From: Vigna angularis
Lineage: Eukaryota; Streptophyta; Magnoliopsida; Fabales; Fabaceae
Direction: 5' to 3'
Assembly: GCF_016808095.1 (NCBI RefSeq)
Contig: NC_068974.1
Span: 22,366,825 to 22,430,824, forward strand
Length of the DNA stretch: 64,000 bases
A program made the translations under genes and the position numbers. Position 1 is the first letter of the stretch. The number at the start of each line of letters is the position of its first letter. The notes under the pieces are model-generated. The model was not told the origin of the DNA. It saw only the letters and a program-made list of their open reading frames with translations, and did no database searches. Shown piece by piece: positions 1 through 9,091 of this stretch.

Positions 1-266
1 TCTGTGATTGTAGGTGAGTCAGAGTCTTTATGCCTCAGTTCTTCATGAAACCGAGGTAGTATTACCTTTTGCCAGCCAAAAAGGGTGTTTTAGGCAATTG
101 TTCTGCATGCAGCCGAGGTGGTAGGTACTTTATGCTTCGGGTCTACATGCAACCGATGTCTATAAGGCCGCCTTAATTAATAACCTGCCACCGCGTTGTT
201 ATAGGCAGTGGTTTGGTATAAAATGAGACATATTGTGCGAGTTTAAAAGCAAATATTGTACTAGTG
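1..266. mobile_element. CACTA (En/Spm-type) transposon, right terminus
   Basis: The segment ends at 266 in TAGTG, so the complementary strand begins CACTAGTACAATATT, the signature of a CACTA terminus. Inside it are subterminal copies of a short word (AACCGAGG and variants near 50, 110 and 150), as expected for transposase-binding subterminal repeats. The rest of the element lies off the left edge. The CACTA-like end at 38509-38996 carries the same AACCGAGG-type word. No transposase is visible. Confidence 0.6.
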
Positions 267-1191
267 TATCCTTTAATTTATAAACGTGAAACGTGCCCGG
301 TGAAGCTCCTGGAAGAGTGGTGGGAGTAGCACGTACTTGCCTGGTGAATCTCTTTGAGAGTATAGTGGTGGGGGTGTATAGTTTTCTGGTGAAGCTCCAA
401 GAGGGTGGTGGAAAGTGTATACTTGTCTGGTGAAGCTCTAAGAGAGTGGTGGGAAGTAGTGTATTTGTTGGTGAAGCCTTCTAGAGAGTGGTGGGAAATG
501 TCGTGGTGTAATGGCGTGATAAAGTGTATCGGGCCAGTGAAGCTCTTTAAAGAGAGTGGTGGGAGGTGACACTCAACCTTATGTTCTAGGTGAGTGACTC
601 GGTGGTGATTCAATATATAGTGAATGGTTTCAAACAAATTGGGGAAGAGTTAGTGAATGACCAAGTGAGTTTGTGTGTGAATTGGTTACTTTGACGAAAT
701 GATTGCATGGTTATATGCTGGTGATTCTGAATTCTGATAGTGTGGGTGTAAATGATTTGATGTGAGATCATGTGAAGATGTGGGTAGGTGTATGATGATG
801 TGTATTGTTCGAAAATCTTATTCTAAGTTGATGTTTAATCGTTAAGTATGTTTATATGACATGATTCTGTTAGCTCACCCTTGCATGTTGTGGTTCTTGT
901 TTTCACCTACGATGATCGTACTTGTACGGGAGTAGATTGTTTGTAGATAAAAATTAGATTTGAGTAGTTGACGAGAGTTGGGATGTTATGTTTGGGAATT
1001 TATTATTTATTTTCTATTATTTAGAAGTTTTCCGATTTGTTATTCTTTTATGTAAAAGTGATATTTTAAGATTTACAAATGATGTTTATAGATATGATTT
1101 GATTTTGCATTTGAATTGAATGTGTTATAGAAAGGTTTTTTAAAACAAAAAAAATTACCCTGTAATATCTCAAGAAATCGGGATGTTACAA
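267..1191 (+). mobile_element. LTR fragment (probable Ty3-gypsy), plus orientation
   Basis: The block ends GGGATGTTACA at 1191, the same terminal form as the better-defined gypsy LTRs later in the window (41402, 51551). It also has the usual pre-terminal landmarks (a 'gctcaccc' stretch near 871 and 'cgatgatcgtac' near 910). A degenerate TGGTATTGAAGATGC just after the end resembles an initiator-Met primer-binding site. The left end abuts the CACTA terminus, so the LTR is truncated. No coding sequence. Confidence 0.45.
298..570 (+). repeat. Imperfect ~42-bp tandem repeat
   Basis: Six degenerate units start near 298, 341, 385, 426, 468 and 535. Each holds a core like 'ggtgaagctc' followed about 15 bp later by 'gagtggtggga'. 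Spacing is 41-44 bp except the last (67 bp). It lies inside the LTR fragment. The minus-strand open frame across it is a by-product of the repeat. Confidence 0.7.
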
Positions 1192-1875
1192 TCATGGTAT
1201 TGAAGATGCTCCAAGTTATGCTATGTTGATATTGATGTTACTATAGTGGTTATAGTAAGTAGTAAGCATAGGTGCTAATGAGTGGATAGACCAAAGGTCT
1301 ATGTGTGAGATGTTAGTGAAGACATCAAAGCTTAGAGATCAAGGATCGAGGATCGAGGATGGATGATCGAGGCTCGGGGAGCGAGTAATTGGATATGATT
1401 GATTTGTTATGTTTAAAGGATTAAATTTCCTATTGGTTATATAATCAATATGTATGTATCTTGTTTTTATGATTGCTTTATTGGTAGCTTACTCCATACA
1501 TATGTGTTTGTGTGTTTGTGAAAATAAAATTATCGACGATGATCGTATAATGTGTTATACGTGAGCAGATGATATTACAGATGTTGTAGAATCATGATAG
1601 ATGTAAGAGATGACAGAGAAATATTTGGGTTTTTTTAAAAATTCTTTTGGTATGGACTTTTGAGACAATGTAATTTGAAGTTATTTCTATTCCTTCATTA
1701 TTTTCATTATTTTTTAATAATGTAATTGAAAAAGACTTTTGGAATAATCCGAATTGATTTGTTTTTGCAAGTTTAAATATTGAGGTTTTTTAAAAATACA
1801 TTTTCGCGCTATAAGAAATTTTAAAGTATACGATTTTTGAAATTACCCATGACAATTTGAATTTGGGGTGTTACA
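1192..1875 (+). mobile_element. Second LTR-end-like fragment
   Basis: Ends GGGGTGTTACA at 1875. It repeats the landmark order of the preceding LTR ('gcttactcc' near 1487, 'cgatgatcgta' near 1538, 'gagcaga' near 1564, then the terminal TGTTACA). This looks like the 3' half of a related LTR placed just after the first LTR end, either a nested insertion or the leader of the first element. Contains short near-tandem 'gatcgagg' words at 1337-1375. No ORF. Confidence 0.35.
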
Positions 1876-2148
1876 TAAACTCACTTTAACTCTCACCCTA
1901 ACTTACTTGAGAGGAAACTTTAAGGGCTAAGACTTCTTTTTTGGCCCCACTTGAAGAGGCCATCTAAAAGGGAGTTTTTTTCAAGGGTGAAGTATGATTG
2001 ACCCATGGGCCATGGGTCAAGTTTACAAATCTAGGCTTATAATATTTTGTAATATCTTTAAGTAAATTGCCAAAAGATGTTTCATTATAATTAAGTAAAT
2101 AAGGAAATTATTTATTATAATATTAAGAAAAAAGAAGATAAAATCATA

Positions 2149-2175
2149 TGTGTGTGTGTGTGGTGTGTGTGTGTT
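2149..2175. repeat. (TG)n microsatellite
   Basis: TG dinucleotide tract with one interruption at 2161-2163. Confidence 0.9.
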
Positions 2176-3850
2176 GATAGGAAGTTATACAATAAAATTG
2201 TACAATCCGTACAAAACAAATAAACTAGTTATGATTTTTTAAAAATCTAACCAAAGGTATAAGGCCATAGACTTAAGTAGTGTTTAGATTGGAGTGAGGA
2301 TTTAAGAAAGTGTGAAGGGATGAATTTAAGAGAATAGAGAGTGGATTGTGCAATTATTTTGAATTAAAATATTTGAAGAGTTAATGAAAGGATTTGAAGA
2401 AAAAATTTATCTATAATATAATGTGTATGATAGATTAATTTTACTTAATACATATGTTAAGATAATATCGTCTATAAAATAGACCGTGTAAAGAAGAAAT
2501 ATTTTGTAACATCTATTTCAAATGAAATCAAGCTTGTGAACAATGTTTTCTAGACCAAGTTATCTAATGAATTATAAAATCATAAACAACGTCTAAGAAA
2601 AGAAAGTGTCTTTGTTTTGAAATCATCTAATAAACTATATAAGTAAGCAAAACATCTTATGATGATGAAAGTCTATTTCTTATAACACTAAGGCTAAAAG
2701 AATTTTTCTTTTTTTTTTTATCAAGCAAAGTGTTTTAAAGAAAATATCGTCTAATGAATGACCGCTAAATGGTATAGCCTTTGAAAAAGTATCTTATGTT
2801 CATACTATGTGATGATTGTACATGTTGTATGTTTTACCGAACGATACATTTATGAATGACATGACAAATGATAAAATGTCTTGAACACATAATACAGTCT
2901 AACGCTTATCAATGTTCAAAACATTTAGTGCACGTACAATAAAGCATCTTGATGCTTGTAGACTTTGTTCTTGATATTTTTTCAAATTTCTAAAGCAGAA
3001 AGATATGATTAGAAACACTACATCCAAGAAAAAGTCATTGTGAGAGAAGAGAAACATTTTGGTAATGTTTCCCTTGAAGCCTTCTGCTCTGTCACATCAT
3101 ACAATCTTAGTTTTGCTAAAGGCTATGATAAAGCTCTGCCCCCTACAAAGAAGACTAAAGTTTGACTTCCCATCTAAAGCCTACATGCTCTCTTGAAGTC
3201 AACTTTCTTGTCTAATGATCATATTTCAAAAAAAACTATATATAAAAGAAATCTTGAAGAGAAGATAATAACAATAACAACGTAAAAAGAATAATATAGA
3301 AAGAATATAATAGTGAACTCAATCCTGTTGCGCTGATATATCATCTGAAGTTGAATATCTTTCGAGAGAAAAGTTCTTAGCAAATCACATAACTCCTTAT
3401 ATTGTTTGTATGCTCTCTTTGAGATTTACCATCCATACCTTTCCCCTTAACACTATTTGTGTTGTAAATTCTGAAGAGAATTAAAACACTTATCTAGACG
3501 TGTTATCTAGGTTTGAAACAGGAAGCGGTTAGAATACCTAAGACTAGATGTGGTTAGAATACTTGTAAATCGAGAGCGGTAAAAATCAGACTAGTCGTGT
3601 TGACTGAGAGAACTAGGAGTGATAAGAATACTTATTGTAGACTTGGATGTTAAGACACGATCGTCATAAGACTGAATTGTCTAAACTTCCTCATCTATTT
3701 TGAAGTTTAACAAACAACAATAAATGAAATGAGCAAATGATAGAATGTCATTTTTGGAAAAGTAATATAACTGAAAAATAGGCGGTTTATGAAAAAGCTT
3801 TATGAGACCTGTTAAAAAAGATGTGCTTCGTTTCTCACACCAAGAGAGGA

Positions 3851-3880
3851 GGGGGGGGGGGGGGGGGAGGGGAGGGGGAG
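3851..3880 (+). repeat. Poly-G / G-rich tract
   Basis: An uninterrupted run of about 17 G (3851-3867) followed by further G4-G5 runs separated by single A. It is the only such tract in this AT-rich window and could fold as a G-quadruplex. Confidence 0.85.
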
Positions 3881-3934
3881 TATGCAATGTGACAATATGC
3901 GTATTCGAATACAAGTAATATACAATCGATTAAA

Positions 3935-5045
3935 TGTAGAGAGTTAGGGAGAAGAAGATTCAAACTCTGAGTTTTTATAGTGGTTCGACCAAGCCTACAT
4001 CCAGTGTCCTTCCGATCAACCTTAGACCGAAAGCCAATTTCACTATAAGAAGAAGATTCAAACTCTGAGTTTTTACAACAAGGTTTTTACAGCGACCTCA
4101 CTCGTCAAAATGTAAATAACCTCTCTAACTCACTAATCTAAAATAGCCAATTACAACAGACTAGCAACAAGAACAATCCTCTCTTGCAGTCAACCCTTTT
4201 GAGATCCCCCTCAAAGTCAAGAACCACACGTTCTTCTTCCTGTATACACCACAAGGAAACAATAACACTAAAGTGTTTGCAAGAGCTTCTTGGTCTAGTA
4301 GTATGCACCTCTATTGTGTAGAATGATCAGACTGTTTGAATCAATCAATCCAGCTTCTCAAGAAACCATCAAGGCTTGTTCACCACGACAATTCTTGTTT
4401 CTTGGAGTGTTTTCCTCTTTTGTAAAACTTTAAAGCATTTATCTGAAACAGATATGAAAGTGTTAAAATCAATTATCTTACATAATTTCAAATCATGCGT
4501 CTATATGTACTATAAGTCAAATCAGATGCATTTAAATCTATTATGTTATTAATCTAATCGATTTCATCTCACATTTATAACAGATTAACCGCAGTCAAAG
4601 TCATTAATTGAATGCACAATTAATGGAATCGAATTGCAATTAATGCTTGGTCAACATATTTAAAAATATGACCGTTGTGATCGTTATGTCAAGTAATGAA
4701 ATAGTTTTCAAATCTTTGACAAACTTAATTGAATACAAGATGCATGTAATCGATTAAGTTTTAACACTTAGTATATTTTTGAAAACTTTTCTTCTCAAAA
4801 TCCATCACAGCACACTTGAAAAAGATTTGTGCAAACAAACCCATGAGTTTTAATCGATTTAACCACTAACGTAATCGATTAAAACCTGTTATTTTGCCAC
4901 GGTTTAAAGCTTAAGTTGTCTGATGACTTTAATTGATTATCACATCATTGTAATCGATTTAGTCATACAGATATGCTTGGTGCATTTGGTTTTTCCATTT
5001 CAAAACTCATATTATGCATACACAACTATAATCACATTTCCAACA
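3935..5045 (-). mobile_element. LTR-like repeat, probably minus orientation
   Basis: The right end reads 'ccaaca' at 5045, so the minus strand begins TGTTGGAAATGTG, a normal LTR start. Inside are several copies of AATCGATT (4557, 4748, 4853, 4873, 4950 region), a word also abundant in the copia LTR at 8154. A 24-bp phrase beginning 'agaagattcaaactctgag' occurs twice, near 3952 and 4048. The outer left boundary is uncertain. No ORF. Confidence 0.4.
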
Positions 5046-5051
5046 CAGTAG

Positions 5052-6503
5052 TTGTTAACTAAATGGCAAGTGCACAAAATCGTATCAAGTAATATAAAAT
5101 GGTAAGACCAAGTATCGTTTCCCAAGAGACTCGTGACACCAAACAATCGTATAATAAATTAACTAGTTAAGACTAAAGAACGATTCCATTGAATGAAATT
5201 TAATGCAATAAAAGTAAACATAATAACTTGAATGTAAAATTGATCTTTTGAAGCTAAAACAAGAATGAATGAATTATATTGATATGATATGAGATGATGA
5301 TGTTGTTATGGTTAGATTTCACCTACTTCACTTTTATGCATATTAGAACTCATCTTCTTCATTGAAATGCTAATGTCACTTAAAAAATTACTTAGAACCC
5401 AATCTCTTGGCGTAAAAAGCCCAGCCTTGATTATTAAACAACAATCCCTTGAAAACCCTAATAACCAATTCCACATTAAGAAAAGAAGCTTAAGACAACT
5501 AAACGTCCTATTTCTATCCCTAGATAATATTTCCTTTAGGTGAAATCCTCCAGATCATGGTTTCTAAGTATTTCCCAATAGCAAAGAAATCTAATAATCA
5601 AGCTATGAATGGCCAAAAACATAACAAGCATTAAGAATGGGAGAAAATCACTAACATTCAATGAAAGAAGCATAAAATATTCAAAACATGTTCAACTAAA
5701 TGAAGTTCAGAGGTTACATCTTTCCCCCACAATAAATGAATTTAGCTCTCCATTGTCATGGAGAACCTCGAATTATAATGGAAGAATGTAAATGAGATGG
5801 AAACCCTAGAAAGAGAAAAGGAAATCTCCCGCATGCCCAATCTTCCTCCAATGGGTCGAAAATAACGTTTCTATGCTTTAGCCGTCAAAAGATGTGAACC
5901 CTAGTGCGTAAAAGCCTTTAAATAGTTCAAAAGTGCCACATAGGAAAACGTCGCTGGCGCTCAACACCCCAACTGGGGGCAAACAGGCGAGACCGTGCGA
6001 AGACTGGCGCTCAGCGCCCCTTGAGTGGGCAACCAGGCGTGCTGCGGTGTAACTGGTGCTCAACACCCCAAAGAAGGGAAACTAGGCATGGTTGCATGGC
6101 CTTCACTGCTGAGCGCCCCAGAAGAGGGCAAGCAGGCCTCCTTGTGCGACCACTAGCGTTGAGGGCCCCTGAAGAGGGCAACTAGACGTGATTGCGTGGC
6201 AGCCAGCGTTCAGGGCCCTAGAAAAGGGCACTTAAGCGTCCTTGAGCCTTCTGCAGCCTTTTATTCTGGTGCTTCTGTTGTCCTTCCTGGGTTTCGACTC
6301 CTTGATACTTTGCTCCTCTTCCAAAACATACCAATAACCTAAAAAATTGAGGGAATTAGTGATAAAAATCATTAAGTATAACCTCGACTAACTTATTCAC
6401 AAAGTTCAACTAAAAACAAGAGTTTAAGCAAGCTTCACAATCAAAGAGAGTTGATTTAGTATCAAAATTGCATCACAAATAATGGTAAAATCAACCATTA
6501 TCA
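5052..6503 (-). mobile_element. Athila-like gypsy 3' LTR (minus orientation)
   Basis: On the minus strand it begins TGATAATGGTTG (plus 6503) and runs to TTAACAA (plus 5052). It shares the phrase 'cgtatcaagtaat...ggtaagaccaagtatcg' (about 5082-5119) with the solo LTR at 43444-44416, which lies in the opposite orientation. It belongs with the minus-strand Athila-type pol at 12550-14641: the intervening 6504-7796 is the 3' untranslated part and the copia element was inserted later. The ORFs inside it are not genes. Confidence 0.6.
5945..6240. repeat. Degenerate ~60-bp tandem repeat with GGCGCTCAGCGCCCC core
   Basis: Five degenerate units, each with a core like 'ggcgctcagcgcccc' followed by 'gaggggcaa(c)caggcg'. 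Cores lie near 5951, 6004, 6054, 6109 and 6158. GCGCTCAGCGCC is close to a palindrome. GC content is much higher than in the flanks. The homologous solo LTR at 43444-44416 has its own scattered 'gctgagcgcc' words. Confidence 0.6.
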
Positions 6504-7796
6504 CAACCCAGAACTTGAAACTTTGCTTGTCCTCAACCAAAATTTAACCTAGTTTAAACAACATAGCCATACTACAATGGTCTAGCACACGAAAAAGCAT
6601 TTTCTTCTAAGACAAGTAATAACTCATGTCTGCCCATCATAGAAAGATCAGTGAAGATATAATGATGTCTTAGCCAATCAAGCTTGAATTATGGTGCTCA
6701 CATAACAAAGAATACACAACAGATGCAAAGTCCTTATGAGTGATCAACAACCAAGCAAAATGTTATCCTATAGTGCATGGAACCATTCCTCACTAGAGAA
6801 AGTATTTCACTCAAGCACAAAGGTGTATAGTGAGGTGTCTCTTTCACTCTACCATCACAATGTCACACAAATCAACTTTGCCTTTATTTTAAACAACATC
6901 AAACACATTCACAAGCAAGTTATCATCACAAGGACTTTTTAAGGCTTGTATTGTGGTTGGACTAAGAAGAAAACTAGTTTTTCTGGACAACAAAGTTCCT
7001 TGAGAAGAGAGTGAACAATTTACTTCATAATTTAACATTAATCTCTCTTTTTACTTTTCACTTGAGAAACCACTTCTCAACTTAATCCCAACTTTTATTC
7101 ATTGATTTCATCCTATTCTTCTTCTTTCTTTCTTCTCTTGCTTTTCTTGCTTTACTCAATGCTCTTTTTCCTTTTTATTTTTATTTTTTTCAATTCCTAA
7201 CAACCCCAAACTTGAACCATTCTCCTCATACATGCATACTCTACTCAACTTAAGGCAAGGATTTCAAAGGTTTTTTTCACATTCAGCTCAAGGTTCAAAG
7301 GAAAACTTTTGAGGTTAAAATTTTGGCATTAGCTTACAAGGGAGAAAAACAGATGGCCTTGATCATTTCTAACAAGCAAGAAAGTAGTTCAACAGAGAAA
7401 CTCAGGAAAAATCAACTATGAATCCAAAGCAATAATATTCAACAATAAACTCTGGAGCCCAACCTCTTACAGGTTAATTCAAGTTCCACAATTTTATACG
7501 CATCCTGCCAAGCACATTAATCACAAATGAAACCATGCATTTGTCTTAAACAACTATGAGCAACCACCATATGGTCTTACAAGCTAAACCAATCAATATC
7601 TCAACATAAATCTGAAAACAATAAAGCAACCACAAAATAATCTTACTTCTCACAATCAAACCATCACTTAAACCAAACCATTGCAACAAACTATCCATTT
7701 AACCAAGTACATAACTCAAACTAAAAATAAAAGAAAACACAAGAAAAATCTTGATCTAGCGGCATCAGAAGATGCTATCATCACTCCCCTCAAAGG
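6504..7796 (-). mobile_element. 3' untranslated internal region of the Athila-like element
   Basis: No credible ORF. On the minus strand it follows integrase and leads into the LTR. Near 6507-6550 the minus strand has 'ggttgaggacaagcaaag', a phrase commonly found just upstream of the 3' LTR in Athila/Tat-type plant elements. The tract is rich in 'aacc/caac' on the plus strand. It is separated from the integrase part by the copia insertion. Confidence 0.5.
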
Positions 7797-7896
7797 CACT
7801 AATGCACTTTTTCTTCCATAAGTTGTGTTTTATCCAGATTATTACTAAAAGCTTTAAATCAAAGGAGTTTTTGAACATCATCAAAAAGGGGGAGAT
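7797..7896 (+). repeat. Extra copy of the copia 3' internal end plus polypurine tract
   Basis: Identical over 100 bp to 11289-11388, including the purine tract immediately before TGTTAG. Sequence to its left (7796 and earlier) no longer matches the copia interior. See findings. Confidence 0.9.
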
Positions 7897-8062
7897 TGTT
7901 AGCAAAATGATGAAGATGAAGTTTTGATGATGTCCAAATCAAGTCAAAGACCAATCAAGAATCAAAATGAATTGAAGACTTGTAGTGTGATGAAAAGCTT
8001 TTGTAATACTCTTAGAAATATGTATAGGACTTAGATTAGAAAAAGAAAAGTGTTTTGTAAAA

Positions 8063-8150
8063 TTACTGTAGCGCATTACTGTAGCAAATTACTGTAGCGC
8101 ATTACTGTAGCAAATTACTGTAGCGCATTACTGTAGCAAAGTACTGTAGC
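8063..8150 (+). repeat. TACTGTAGC tandem repeat (13-bp period, 26-bp higher order)
   Basis: Seven copies of TACTGTAGC in which 'gcat' and 'aaat' linkers alternate, giving a 26-bp higher-order unit. The same tract is present in the 3' LTR at about 11555-11642. Confidence 0.9.
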
Positions 8151-8153
8151 AGT

Positions 8154-8392
8154 GCTAATCGATTAGCAGAGGCTGCTAATCGATTATTCCAGAGAAAAAT
8201 GGAAAAATACAGCAGTGCAGTGCTAATCGATTAGCAAGGGGTGTTAATCGATTAGCGCTAATCGATTAGCAGAGGGTGTTAATCGATTAGCAAGGTGACC
8301 GTTTGAAAAACTAGCCGTTTTCGAGCCGTTCGACTATCCGTTATTTTGTCTTTTAGTGACTAATCGATTAACAACTTAAGATAATCGATTAA
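8154..8392. repeat. Eight copies of the palindrome TAATCGATTA
   Basis: TAATCGATTA occurs eight times, several as the longer perfect palindrome GCTAATCGATTAGC. Two of these sit back to back near 8240-8262. The matching cluster in the 3' LTR is at about 11646-11884. The cluster lies upstream of the probable TATA box and so would be in U3. Confidence 0.9.
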
Positions 8393-9059
8393 CACAGTAA
8401 GAAAGGCTGAAAACGAAAAATGGAAGAGCTTTTGGATGAGTCTATAAATAGACTCTCATTTCCTCTCAACAACAACTTGAGAAACTCTTCCCTTGTGCTC
8501 AAATACTCAGAAACTCTTGAGAATTGTGTGCTCTTGCTCAGCTAAGGAAACTCTGTTTGTAGAGTTGGTGAAATACTGCTACGGTGATAGAGGAATAGCT
8601 GGTTCATCCTTGGTGTGTCTAAGGAGGTGTTTGGAAGAGGAAGTTCATCCTTCGTGAAGTATTCGGAGGAGGTGTTCATCCTTCGTGAAGTATTCGGAGG
8701 AAGTGTTTCATCCTTTGTGAAGATTCAAAGGAGGTGTTGTTTCATCTCTTGTGGTATCAAGAGAGGTGGTTTCTAAACTCTTACAAATTGTATCTTTGTG
8801 ATTGTAGTTTGTAATTGTTTTGTGTTAGTGAAACTGTTTATCTTGTTTTGAGATAAGCGACTGGACGTAGGATTGGTAAGATCCGAACCAGGATAAAATC
8901 ATCTGTGCAAATTTCTCTCAACCTTACTCTCTTTATTTGTCAATATTAATTGCTAAGTAAGTTTAATTGAGTAGAAATTAAAAGGCACAAGTTAGTATTA
9001 AAAACCCTCTTGGTTTGTTATTCCACGGTAACCATTCCGCTGCAGCCGCTTCTGACAAT

Positions 9060-9071
9060 TGGTATCAGAGC
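9060..9071 (+). other. Primer-binding site, initiator tRNA-Met type
   Basis: TGGTATCAGAGC starts two bases after the 5' LTR end. It is complementary to the 3' end of plant initiator tRNA-Met, the standard minus-strand primer of plant copia and gypsy elements. Confidence 0.9.
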
Positions 9072-9091
9072 TTGCTTTGATAGTCATTCAA

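Larger units (their letters stand above)
1876..3934. other. AT-rich sequence without recognised gene
   Basis: No coding potential seen on either strand. It holds a short (TG)n tract at 2149-2175 and a G-rich tract at 3851-3880. The stretch 3480-3660 has recurring words ('gcggttagaatac', 'gtggttagaatac') that look like decayed LTR sequence, but I cannot place it in a family. Confidence 0.4.
7897..9057 (+). mobile_element. Copia 5' LTR
   Basis: 1161 bp, TGTTAG at the left, TGACA at the right. Contains a TACTGTAGC tandem tract, eight TAATCGATTA palindromes and, near 8440-8460, a plausible TATA-like 'tctataaata'. Downstream 8590-8760 has short repeated 'ttcatcc...gtgaag' phrases. The primer-binding site lies two bases after the end. 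Confidence 0.9.

Noticed and set aside
278..637. 119-codon minus-strand frame rich in His and Thr
   Set aside because: It is the 42-bp tandem repeat read in one frame; low-complexity and inside an LTR fragment.
8154..8392. Origin of replication or centromeric satellite from the ATCGAT repeats
   Set aside because: The cluster is confined to the LTR and present identically in both LTRs, so it belongs to the transposon.
9060..9071. Possible tRNA gene from tRNA-complementary sequence
   Set aside because: Only the 12-nt primer-binding site is present, with no cloverleaf; the same applies at 32870 and 41407.
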